6,439 nt of DNA from an uncultured Solirubrobacterales bacterium (GTDB lineage: Bacteria > Actinomycetota > Thermoleophilia > Solirubrobacterales > Solirubrobacteraceae): positions 1 through 6,439 of the forward strand of contig CAIKSH010000192.1 of the NCBI GenBank assembly GCA_903830015.1. The letters are read 5' to 3'. Below, one piece after another: positions 1 to 6,023 of the stretch. Positions within the stretch are counted from its first letter, which is position 1; each line of letters starts with the position of its first letter. The notes beneath the pieces are model-generated. The model was not told the DNA's origin. It ran no database searches and saw only the letters and a program-made list of their open reading frames with translations. Made by a program: the position numbers and the translations under genes.

Positions 1-1
1 C

Positions 2-124
2 GAGAACCTTCGCTCCCCTTACCACCGCGAGCGTGTCGGGCGGCTGCGCACGCAGACGCACAGCGACTGGCCGACCGCGAAGATGCGCCCCTACCGGGCG
101 GCGCTGCGCAAGCTCACGTGCTGA
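2..124 (+). CDS. 3' end of an unrecognised protein (partial)
   Basis: This is the last 40 codons of a gene that begins before the window, read in the frame ending TGA at 122-124. Of these 40 codons, 37 end in G or C, the pattern of a real gene here; the other two frames lack it. The peptide is strongly basic and ends RAALRKLTC; it contains an SPYHRER stretch and a THSDW stretch. It shows no membrane segment, and I cannot assign it to a family from so short a tail. Its stop lies inside the start region of the next gene (GTG at 118), a 7-base overlap that suggests co-transcription and translational coupling with the metallo-beta-lactamase-fold gene. That it is coding is fairly sure; its function is unknown. 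Confidence 0.6.
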   Translation, partial: ENLRSPYHRERVGRLRTQTHSDWPTAKMRPYRAALRKLTC

Positions 125-882
125 GCGGCGACGCGGCCACCTTCCTGGGCCACTCGACCGTCCTGATCGAGTCGGCCGGCAGCCGGTTCCTCACCGACCC
201 GGTGCTGCGCGAGCGGCTGGCCCACCTGCGCCGCCACGCGCCGCCGGTGGCCCGGGAGGCCACCCGCGAGCTCGACGCGATCCTCATCTCCCACCTGCAT
301 CACGACCATCTCGACAAGCGCTCGCTGCGGCAGCTCGACCCGGCTACCCCGCTGGTCGTCCCGGCCGGCGGCGGGGCCCTGGCCCGGGATGCCGGCTTCC
401 GGGACATTCGCGAGGTACGGGCCGGGGACGAGATCCGCTTCGGCGACAGCACCGTGGTCGTGGTGGAGGCCGACCACGATGCGGGCCGCGGGCCACGCAG
501 CCGCCACCGGGCCGAGCCGGTCGGTTACGTCGTACGCGGCAACCGCTCGATCTACTTCGCCGGCGATACCGACCACTTCGCCGGCATGGCGCGGATCGGC
601 GAGATCGGGCTCGACCTGGGGCTGATCCCGGTATGGGGCTGGGGGCCGAAGGTCGGCAGCGGCCACCTCGATCCCGAGAGCGCCGCTGAGGCGCTCACGC
701 TCCTGCGGCCGGCGGTTGCCGTGCCGATTCATTGGGGGACGCTCTTTCCGCTCGTGATGCACCGGGTCAGGCCCGACGCCCTCCACGACCCGCCCCGGAT
801 CTTCGCCCGCTGTGCCAGCCGGATCGCGCCGGGAACCAGGGTCGAGGTGATCGACCCGGGCGAGCGGATCGAGCTGGGCTGA
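118..882 (+). CDS. Metallo-beta-lactamase-fold hydrolase (UlaG / NAPE-PLD-like)
   Basis: This 254-residue protein is probably a cytoplasmic metal-dependent hydrolase of the beta-lactamase superfamily (PF12706 type), the group that includes UlaG lactonase and NAPE-phospholipase D. Visible motifs are an N-terminal FLGHSTVLIE strand pair (9-18), TDPVL (26-30), the metal-binding SHLHHDHLD (58-66, with H59, H61, D63, H64), the bridging aspartate in GDTDH (149-153, D150), a conserved-looking histidine in GHLDPESA (182-189) and the last histidine in PIHWGT (203-208, H205). All expected ligands are present, so it should be active; the substrate cannot be read from the sequence. There is no signal peptide. 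The GTG start fits the family's usual N-terminus and overlaps the preceding gene's stop by 7 bases; no Shine-Dalgarno is visible, so translation is probably coupled. The stop TGA directly abuts the stop of the convergent DoxX-like gene. Confidence 0.88.
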   Translation: MLSGDAATFLGHSTVLIESAGSRFLTDPVLRERLAHLRRHAPPVAREATRELDAILISHLHHDHLDKRSLRQLDPATPLVVPAGGGALARDAGFRDIREVRAGDEIRFGDSTVVVVEADHDAGRGPRSRHRAEPVGYVVRGNRSIYFAGDTDHFAGMARIGEIGLDLGLIPVWGWGPKVGSGHLDPESAAEALTLLRPAVAVPIHWGTLFPLVMHRVRPDALHDPPRIFARCASRIAPGTRVEVIDPGERIELG

Positions 883-1254
883 TCAGCGGCCGGCCGGCGT
901 CCGCATCGCAGCCAGCACCCAGGCCACGAAGACCAGCTGGAACGGAAGGCGAGCCAGCAGCGCCGGACGCGGGATCTGGCGGAAGCGCTCGTGGTCGATG
1001 GCCATCTGGACGTTGGCGGGGAAGACGCCGGCGAGGGTGAGCAGGAGGATGATCCCGCCGATCCGCCGGACCCGTGGCTCCGGGCAGGCGATGGCCAGCC
1101 CGCCGGCGATCTCGGTGACGCCGCTGGCGTAGATCAGCTCGTCGTGGGCGGGGAGCCACGGCGGCATCATCGGCCGGTAGAGCTCGGGGCGCAGGAAGTG
1201 CATCACGCCGGCGAAGATGAAGAGGGGGCCGCAGAGGGCTCGGATCACGCGCAC
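883..1254 (-). CDS. DoxX-like small integral membrane protein
   Basis: This 123-residue inner-membrane protein has about four hydrophobic segments (roughly 6-21, 40-57, 66-79 and 103-117). It carries the hallmarks of the DoxX-like/COG4270 group: GVMHFLRPELY (16-26) followed by MMPPWLP (29-35), GVTEIAGGLAI (45-55) and FPANVQMA (78-85). Members are small four-helix membrane proteins of mostly unknown role; some relatives are tied to thiosulfate or redox metabolism, but that cannot be inferred here. It looks like the last gene of a minus-strand operon, 9 bp after the preceding gene. The GTG start at 1254 is preceded by AGGG seven bases away, a fair Shine-Dalgarno. The same bases form TAGGGT six nt before the GTG, so a leaderless start is also conceivable. 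A second in-frame GTG lies two codons in. Family assignment is confident; function is not. Confidence 0.85.
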   Translation of the reverse strand: MRVIRALCGPLFIFAGVMHFLRPELYRPMMPPWLPAHDELIYASGVTEIAGGLAIACPEPRVRRIGGIILLLTLAGVFPANVQMAIDHERFRQIPRPALLARLPFQLVFVAWVLAAMRTPAGR

Positions 1255-1263
1255 GGCCTGACC

Positions 1264-1773
1264 CTACGCTGCCTGGTCGCCGGGAGGGGCCGCGCCGGGC
1301 GGTGGGGGCAGCTCGAAAGGCCGGTCGCCGATCGCGACCACCGTGGGCTCGGCGCCTCCGGCGCGGCAGCTCACCGACAGCGGGTTCGACGGGTCGGTCG
1401 TCGCAAAGACGGCCATCGCCACGCTCTCCGGGCCGAGGGCGTCGGCCAGGGCGCCGACCGCGTCGGCCAGGTGCTCGAGGCCGCCGATCGTGCCGGCCAC
1501 CTCGCCGCTCTCCGGGTCGACCTCGAACGGCGGAATCGGCTTGACGTCGGGCAGCGGGGGCGGCTCGGCGGCGAGCTGGGCGTCGTGGGCCAGGCGGACC
1601 GTGCGGTCGCCGAGCTCGACCTCTATCGCCTCGAAGCGGCCGCAGTCGACCACCGCCGCCTCTTCGCCGGGGCCGCGCGAGACTACGGCGATCGCCCGGG
1701 CCGCGGGGGAGCGGTGCAGGAAGTCGCGAAGCGTCACCACCACCCGGTCGAGCTCGCCGACCGAGTCGACCAT
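1264..1773 (-). CDS. Hypothetical protein with possible twofold internal repeat and Pro-rich linker
   Basis: I do not recognise this 169-residue soluble, acidic protein. It reads as two similar halves joined by a proline-rich linker (about 70-87, with PPPLP and KPIPP). Each half has a predicted helix (7-19; 99-113), a hydrophobic strand (AIAVV 27-31; VAMAVF 118-123), a strand ending in cysteine (VVDC 41-44; SVSC 133-136) and a strand after GDR (GDRTVRL 55-61; GDRPFEL 149-155). The tail is again proline-rich (PPPP 156-159). There is no signal peptide, membrane span or obvious catalytic motif. It lies between the repeat-protein and DoxX-like genes and is probably co-transcribed with both. The start is uncertain: ATG at 1773 is used here; a GTG at 1797 would add 8 residues and sit closer to the preceding stop, and neither has a clear Shine-Dalgarno. 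A far-upstream ATG at 1926 would overlap the preceding gene by over 100 bp and is unlikely. Codons are strongly GC3-biased, supporting a real gene. Confidence 0.7.
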   Translation of the reverse strand: MVDSVGELDRVVVTLRDFLHRSPAARAIAVVSRGPGEEAAVVDCGRFEAIEVELGDRTVRLAHDAQLAAEPPPLPDVKPIPPFEVDPESGEVAGTIGGLEHLADAVGALADALGPESVAMAVFATTDPSNPLSVSCRAGGAEPTVVAIGDRPFELPPPPGAAPPGDQAA

Positions 1774-1819
1774 TTCGATGTCGGGCTCTGCGTCCACCGG
1801 CAGCGAAGCTACCAGTGGC

Positions 1820-2467
1820 TCAGATCTCGCCGGTGATCGGCTCGCCCCCGGCGTTCCAGAGGTTGATCCGCCCCGCGCCATCGGGGTACTCGCCCATCGC
1901 CACCTTGAACTGCCCGTCGCCCCCATAGAGCTCGGCGGTGGCCGGCCCGTCGTCGGCGCGCTGGCCGAGGCGGGTGCGCAGCGTGCCGGCCCGGTCGAGG
2001 AGCTCGGCGCCGGTGCCGCCGTCGGGCCATACGCCGAAGCCGGCCCGGTAGCTGCCGTCGCGGTCCCAGAACTCCACCGAGCACTCGCGGTCCCCCGCCG
2101 GCCCCTCGCCGAGCAGCGCGCGCAGCCGGCCCGAGGCGTCCCAGACGTTCAGCCCGGCCGAGCCGTCATCGCGCTCGCCGACGCTCAGCCGGTGGCCGCG
2201 GGCCGCGTCGTAGAAATCCAGGGACGAGCTTCCGTCCAGCCAGGCGCCGAGCGCGGTCCGGAACGTCCCCTCGCCGTCAGCGAGCTTGAGCGCCGCCGAA
2301 CCGTCGGGCTCGACGACCAGCGTCGCGCGGATCAGGCCCTCGCCATCGGCGAGGTCTAGCGACAGGGCGCCGCCGGGGGCGAAGCCCAGGCGGGCACGCA
2401 CGCGGCCGTCTGCATCGGTCAGCTCGAAGGCCTGCGCCTGGATCGCGCCGTCCTGCTCATCGTCCAT
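1820..2467 (-). CDS. Tandem 23-residue beta-repeat protein of unknown function
   Basis: This 215-residue, acidic, glycine- and aspartate-rich protein is almost entirely made of nine imperfect tandem repeats of about 23 residues, starting near residue 14. The common core is L-x-L-x-D-x-x-G-x-x-R-x-x-L-G followed a few residues later by DGS/DGG. The pattern of short alternating hydrophobic strands and D-x-x-G turns suggests a repeating beta-hairpin, propeller or solenoid fold; this is inference. I have a vague memory of similar repeats in uncharacterised bacterial proteins but no family name to give. There is no signal peptide, membrane segment or catalytic motif, so a structural or binding role is more likely than an enzymatic one. 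ATG at 2467 is chosen because residues before it in the same frame overlap the metallophosphoesterase gene and lose the repeat. It lies 31 bp after that gene's stop, probably in one operon. No strong Shine-Dalgarno is visible (GGGAC just before the ATG). Confidence 0.75.
   Translation of the reverse strand: MDDEQDGAIQAQAFELTDADGRVRARLGFAPGGALSLDLADGEGLIRATLVVEPDGSAALKLADGEGTFRTALGAWLDGSSSLDFYDAARGHRLSVGERDDGSAGLNVWDASGRLRALLGEGPAGDRECSVEFWDRDGSYRAGFGVWPDGGTGAELLDRAGTLRTRLGQRADDGPATAELYGGDGQFKVAMGEYPDGAGRINLWNAGGEPITGEI
1823..2428 (-). repeat. Nine imperfect 23-residue (about 69 bp) coding repeats
   Basis: Within the 215-residue protein, repeats begin at about residues 14, 37, 60, 83, 106, 131, 154, 178 and 201, giving spacings of 23, 23, 23, 23, 25, 23, 24 and 23; the last is incomplete. 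The aspartate or asparagine five residues into the unit occurs in all but the eighth copy, where it is G182. The glycine three residues later occurs in nearly all copies, and the R-x-x-L/V/F/M-G element in most. Conservation is at the protein level; the DNA copies have diverged, so the duplication is old and held by selection on the protein and not a recent DNA amplification. Confidence 0.8.
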
Positions 2468-2498
2468 GTCCCGGATACGGCCTGCGGCGCGTTGCCGC

Positions 2499-3191
2499 TC
2501 ACCCGGCGACGAAGGTCGCGCGCTCGATCCGGGTGGCGATGACGTTGCTCCAGGGCTCCCCGATGTCGCGCAGGCGCCGGGCGGCGGCCGCGTGGTCGTA
2601 GTGGACGCGGCGGTGCTCGACGGAGCCGTCGTCGTGGACCAGGGCCCAGGCGGCGCGCGGATTGCCGTCGAACGGCATTCCGACGCTGCCCGGGTTGACC
2701 AGCTCGATCCCGGTCGCCGCGTCGGTGCGGGAGAAGGGGAGGTGGGTGTGGCCGAAGTAGAGGCGCCGGTCCAGGACGCCGTCCAGGAGCCGGGCGTCGT
2801 CTTCGGCGGGCTCGGGCAGGAACGACTCCACGTCGGAGGCCGGGGAGGCGTGCCAGGCACGGGTCTGCTCCCCGGCCGGCGCTCCGGCCGGGAGGGTGGC
2901 CAGCCGTGCGGTGCGCTCCTCGCCTAGCGCCTCGCGGCAGGCGGCTATCGCCCCCTGGACCACCCCGTCGTCGGGCGCCTCCTCGGGCCGCGCGGCCCAG
3001 CGCTCGCCGTTTCCGCGGATCCAGTCGGCCGGCAGCGTCTCCAGCAGATCGAGCGTCTCGGCCGGCCAGCCCCCGAACAGGGCGTAGTCGCCGCCGAGCA
3101 GGAAGCCGTCGGCACCCTGATCGGCGGCGTCGGCGACCACCGCCTCCAGCGCCGGCAGGTTCCCGTGCACGTCGTAGAGCAGGGCGAGCAC
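2499..3191 (-). CDS. YfcE/MJ0936-type metallophosphoesterase
   Basis: This 230-residue cytoplasmic protein matches the calcineurin-like phosphoesterase superfamily, YfcE/MJ0936 branch (PF12850 type), which cleaves phosphodiesters or phosphomonoesters with two metal ions. Motifs in order: DVHGN (7-11, metal ligands D7 and H9), LLGGDYALFG (31-40, D35), RGNGE (59-63, N61), WHASP (113-117, H114) and GHTH (147-150, H148 and H150), followed by LVNPGSVG (residues of this branch's typical NPGSVG). The classical GNHD is GNGE here, so the acid/base histidine of that motif is absent, which is common in this branch. The physiological substrate is unknown. GTG at 3191 puts the first strand at the very N-terminus, as usual for the family. 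There is no Shine-Dalgarno at normal distance; a -10-like TAGGTT lies 6 nt upstream, so a leaderless transcript is likely. It is the first gene of the probable minus-strand operon and is divergent from the acetyltransferase. Confidence 0.88.
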   Translation of the reverse strand: MLALLYDVHGNLPALEAVVADAADQGADGFLLGGDYALFGGWPAETLDLLETLPADWIRGNGERWAARPEEAPDDGVVQGAIAACREALGEERTARLATLPAGAPAGEQTRAWHASPASDVESFLPEPAEDDARLLDGVLDRRLYFGHTHLPFSRTDAATGIELVNPGSVGMPFDGNPRAAWALVHDDGSVEHRRVHYDHAAAARRLRDIGEPWSNVIATRIERATFVAG

Positions 3192-3196
3192 CCTGC

Positions 3197-3202
3197 CAAC
3201 CT
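3197..3202 (+). promoter_or_regulatory. Candidate -10 element of the acetyltransferase gene
   Basis: CAACCT lies exactly 6 nt before the GTG start at 3209. It keeps the two most important -10 positions (A at position 2, T at position 6) but has C at position 1. No recognisable -35 lies 16-18 nt upstream. It overlaps the opposite-strand TAGGTT by five of six bases, giving the symmetric heptamer CAACCTA (3197-3203). The pyrimidine-rich bases before the GTG contain no Shine-Dalgarno, which favours a leaderless mRNA. Confidence 0.3.
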
Positions 3203-3226
3203 ATTCCCGTGCCGTTTGCATTGAAA
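3198..3226 (-). promoter_or_regulatory. Candidate leaderless promoter of the metallophosphoesterase operon
   Basis: Read on the minus strand, TTTCAA (3226-3221) is followed by a 17-nt spacer and TAGGTT (3203-3198), which fits the TANNNT form of a housekeeping -10 element. Six nt then separate the hexamer from the GTG start at 3191, so transcription would begin at or next to the start codon. The -35 match is weak (3 of 6 to TTGACA). The segment is one of the few AT-richer spots in the window. This is inference from spacing and motif only. Confidence 0.4.
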
Positions 3227-3808
3227 GGGCCGAGCCTGACCCTCCGGCCGCCGGAGCCGGCCGACGCCCCTGCGCTGCTGGAGCTGGCCGGCGATCCCGA
3301 GGTGACCCGCTGGTTCTCGTGGGGCCCGTACACCGACGAGGCCCAGGCGCTCGACTGGATCGAGCGCTGCGAGCGCCAGCGCGAGGAGGGGGTCCACCTC
3401 GACCTGCTGATCGTCGACGACGAGAGGGGCCCGGCCGGCGTGACCGGGCTGAGCGAGTTCAGCGCCCGCGACCTGCGCTGCGTGGTCGGCACCTGGCTGG
3501 GAACCGGCTTCCAGGGCACCGGCGTCAACCGCGAGTCGAAGGCGATTATCACTCGCCTGGCCTTCGAGCACCTGGGAATGAACCGGGTCGGCTCCTACTC
3601 CAACCCGGAAAACGAGCGCTCCACCAGGGCGCTGCTCGGAGTCGGCTTCACGCACGAGGGGGTGCTGCGCGACTGGCACCGCCACGATGGCACCTGGCTC
3701 GACGTGAACGTCTTCGGCCTGCTGGCCCGAGACTGGGCGCAGGGCCCGCTGGCCGAGGTGCCGGTGGAGCTGGTCGGGGAGGTCCCCCCGGCCTTCCCGC
3801 GCGGCTAG
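3209..3808 (+). CDS. GNAT N-acetyltransferase (RimJ/RimL type)
   Basis: This 199-residue cytoplasmic enzyme belongs to the acetyl-CoA-dependent Gcn5-related family, RimJ/RimL-like branch (Acetyltransf_3, PF13302 type). It opens with LTLRPPEPADAPALLEL (10-26), the usual first strand and helix, and SDP-like GDPEVTRW (28-35). The acetyl-CoA pyrophosphate loop is in GTWLGTGFQGTGVNRESK (94-111), with Q102-G103-T104-G105. NPENERSTRALLGVGFTHEGVLR (132-154) gives the typical N-x-R-S-x-x-A-L-x-x-x-G-F-x-x-E-G signature, and the last strand is VNVFGLL (166-172). Targets of this branch range from protein N-termini and amino acids to antibiotics and cannot be deduced. About 25 residues follow the core. 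GTG at 3209 is preferred because it lies just before the conserved first strand; TTG at 3221 is the only close alternative. It is divergent from the metallophosphoesterase (17 bp apart) and convergent with the permease, whose stop codon it overlaps. Confidence 0.88.
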   Translation: MPFALKGPSLTLRPPEPADAPALLELAGDPEVTRWFSWGPYTDEAQALDWIERCERQREEGVHLDLLIVDDERGPAGVTGLSEFSARDLRCVVGTWLGTGFQGTGVNRESKAIITRLAFEHLGMNRVGSYSNPENERSTRALLGVGFTHEGVLRDWHRHDGTWLDVNVFGLLARDWAQGPLAEVPVELVGEVPPAFPRG

Positions 3809-3815
3809 TCGCGCG
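3798..3815. terminator. GC hairpin over the shared stop codons, possible bidirectional terminator
   Basis: CGCGCG (3798-3803) and CGCGCG (3810-3815) form a six-bp all-GC stem around the loop GCTAGT, which holds both convergent stop codons (CTAG, 3805-3808). Neither strand has a T-run after the stem, so it is not a classical intrinsic terminator. It is the only stem placed to end both transcripts, which otherwise run into each other. In this GC-rich background a short GC stem may also arise by chance. Confidence 0.3.
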
Positions 3816-4544
3816 TGGTCCAGCTGAAGCCGCGGATCGCGAAGAAGACCGAAGCGACCGTCCAGATGGCCAGGACGGCCAGGTCGGAGAGCTGGTCGCT
3901 GAGCGGAGCTCCGGTGACCAGCCCCGCCTTCAGCCCGTTGATCACGTGGATCAGGGGCAGCGCCTCGGCGATGTCGGCGAGGAACTTCGGCAGCACGTCG
4001 ACGTCGTAGAAGACGCTGGAGATGAAGATCATCGGCAGGAAGACGATGTTGGTGTAGGCCGGCGCGGCCTCGAAGTTCGGGATCACGTGGGAGTAGGCCA
4101 CCCCCATGGCGGCAAAGCAGGTGATCCCCAGGAGGGTGAAGACGATCAGGTCGGGCCAGTTCTGCGGCCAGCCGATGTTGAAGACGAAGCGCGCGGCGAC
4201 GATGACGATGGCGATCTGGAAGACGGCGTTGGTCGCGGCGCTGCCGATGATGCCCGCCAGGTAGGCGCCGCCGGGCAGCGGAGTCCCGTGGATCCGCTTG
4301 AGCACCCCCTGCTCGCGCAGGAAGGTCATCTGCGTGGCCAGGGCGTTGAAGGTGGTGGCCATAACGCTCAGGCCGGCGATTCCCGGAACGATGATGTCGA
4401 GGTTCTCCTGGCTGTCGCGGAAGATCGCCCCGAACAGGAAGAGGAAGAGCAGCGGCAGGAAGAAGCTGAAGAAGGCCGCCGCCGGGTTGCGCCAGAACAT
4501 CCGGCGCTCGAGCCGGTACTGGCGCCAGGAGAGGGTCGCGGTGC

Positions 4545-4548
<4 letters not shown>
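3805..4548 (-). CDS. ABC-2 type exporter permease (DrrB-like)
   Basis: This 247-residue membrane protein is the channel subunit of an ABC exporter and pairs with the ATPase encoded just upstream. About six hydrophobic segments are visible (roughly 23-43, 54-76, 99-119, 133-153, 166-181 and 223-239), after a basic amphipathic N-terminal stretch (8-22, with RLERRMFWRNP) typical of ABC-2 permeases. The conserved cytoplasmic element appears as LREQGVLKRIHGTPLP (77-92), and LPLIHVINGLKAG (197-209) matches the conserved region before the last span. Members export drugs, lipids or polysaccharide precursors; the cargo here is unknown. ATG at 4548 overlaps the ATPase stop in ATGA, so translation is almost certainly coupled. 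Length is normal for the DrrB class. Its stop TAG shares the CTAG with the acetyltransferase stop. Confidence 0.88.
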
Positions 4549-5417
<869 letters not shown>

Positions 5418-5423
5418 GGGGCG

Positions 5424-5429
5424 ATGATG
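5424..5429 (-). promoter_or_regulatory. Candidate -10 element of the ABC exporter operon
   Basis: On the minus strand CATCAT (4 of 6 to TATAAT, with A at position 2 and T at position 6) lies 6 nt before the GTG start at 5417. There is no convincing -35 hexamer at 16-18 nt and no Shine-Dalgarno between it and the start. The call rests on position and on the same spacing at other genes in the window. Confidence 0.3.
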
Positions 5430-5433
5430 GCAA

Positions 5434-5453
5434 ACCGGATGTGAAATACCGGT
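5434..5453. promoter_or_regulatory. Inverted repeat ACCGG-N10-CCGGT, possible operator
   Basis: ACCGG (5434-5438) and CCGGT (5449-5453) face each other across ten AT-rich bases in the 78-bp space between the divergent ABC exporter and CHAD genes. Its right half lies inside the hexamer ACCGGT (5448-5453). The position, just upstream of the exporter's candidate -10, would suit a dimeric regulator. Five-base arms of G and C are expected fairly often by chance in such DNA, so this is a weak call. Confidence 0.25.
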
Positions 5454-5483
5454 GCCAGCGGCCCGGCGGAGGGCTCTTCGCGC

Positions 5484-5489
5484 GATAAT
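5484..5489 (+). promoter_or_regulatory. -10 element GATAAT of the CHAD gene pair, leaderless start likely
   Basis: GATAAT matches the TATAAT consensus in five of six positions and lies exactly 6 nt before the GTG start at 5496, the spacing expected when transcription starts at the start codon. No Shine-Dalgarno lies at normal distance (a GGAGGG at 5468-5473 is over 20 nt away). No -35-like hexamer is seen 16-18 nt upstream, as is often the case for actinobacterial promoters. This is the best single promoter match in the window. Confidence 0.5.
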
Positions 5490-5495
5490 GCGCCC

Positions 5496-6023
5496 GTGGC
5501 CAAGGCGAAGCCCATACCCGGCCTGAGCGGCAACATCTCTTTCGCCCAAGCGGCGGCGCTGACCATCGAGGTCCGAAGCGAGGAGCTTTTCGCCCACTCC
5601 GAAGGGGTCCTGGACACCTCGGACATCAGGCGCCTGCACGCCATGCGCGTGGCCAGCCGGCGCCTGCGAGCGGTACTCGAGTTCTACTCGCCCTGCCTGC
5701 CCAAGGACCAGCTGCGCCCTGCGCTCAAGGAGGTCCGACGCCTGGCCGACGCCCTCGGCGCCCGGCGCGACCCCGACGTGGAGCTGAAGGCCCTGAACCA
5801 GTTCGCCGATGCCGTCGGCCCCGCCGACCGGCCCGGCGTGGAGCGCTTCATCCAGGGCACGCGCCGCCAGCAGGAGGAAGCCAACGCCGACCTCGCGGTC
5901 GTCCTCGAGTCGATGGTCGCCGACGACCTGCGTGGCCGCCTGGAAGAGCTCGCCGCCGCGGCGGCGATCCGGGCCGGCCTCGAGGACCAGGCGCTGCCCA
6001 GCGAGGGGGTGCGGCTGCCGTGA
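5496..6023 (+). CDS. CHAD-domain protein, N-terminal-half type
   Basis: This 175-residue, all-helical protein carries the N-terminal half signature of a CHAD (conserved histidine alpha-helical) domain. A leading helix (about 16-34) is followed by RRLHAMRVASRRLRAVLEFY (45-64, with H48, R51, R55, R56 and R58), and then by LADALGARRDPDV (83-95), the form of the usual LG-x-x-RD-x-DV. CHAD domains bind inorganic polyphosphate through their basic surface and localise to polyphosphate granules. A complete CHAD has two pseudo-symmetric four-helix bundles in one chain of roughly 250 residues; this protein has room for one bundle plus tail. The second-half signature (KRLRY, LQ-x-LLGE) is missing here and appears in the next gene. 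The GTG at 5496 follows a good -10 element by 6 nt. Its TGA overlaps the next gene's GTG as GTGA, so the two should be made together. Confidence 0.82.
   Translation: MAKAKPIPGLSGNISFAQAAALTIEVRSEELFAHSEGVLDTSDIRRLHAMRVASRRLRAVLEFYSPCLPKDQLRPALKEVRRLADALGARRDPDVELKALNQFADAVGPADRPGVERFIQGTRRQQEEANADLAVVLESMVADDLRGRLEELAAAAAIRAGLEDQALPSEGVRLP

Noticed and set aside
878..898. Two adjacent palindromes (GCTGATCAGC and GCCGGCCGGC) as a terminator at the convergent stops
   Set aside because: As perfect palindromes they leave almost no stem once a loop is allowed, and no T-run follows on either strand.
1343..2359. Long plus-strand open frame (338 codons) opposite the two unknown operon genes
   Set aside because: The product is Ala/Ser/Pro/Arg-rich without motifs, and the third-position GC signal and the regular 23-residue repeat belong to the minus strand.
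3221..3223. TTG as the start of the acetyltransferase
   Set aside because: GTG at 3209 is four codons upstream, a better start codon, and fits the divergent -10 geometry; TTG has no Shine-Dalgarno either.
2419..3552. Minus-strand open frame (377 codons) overlapping the phosphoesterase in another frame
   Set aside because: It spans the acetyltransferase antisense and the phosphoesterase out of frame. The phosphoesterase motifs (DVHGN, GHTH) are only in the 2499-3191 frame.
5418..5639. Upstream extension of the ABC ATPase to an ATG at 5639
   Set aside because: It would run antisense through the CHAD gene and its promoter region, and the added residues have no counterpart in the DrrA family.
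6003..6023. Programmed -1 frameshift or sequencing frameshift joining the two CHAD genes
   Set aside because: The second gene is in the -1 frame and there is a run of five G at 6005-6009, but no canonical slippery heptamer. The GTGA overlap and plausible N-terminus of the second protein make two coupled genes simpler. A sequencing error cannot be fully excluded.
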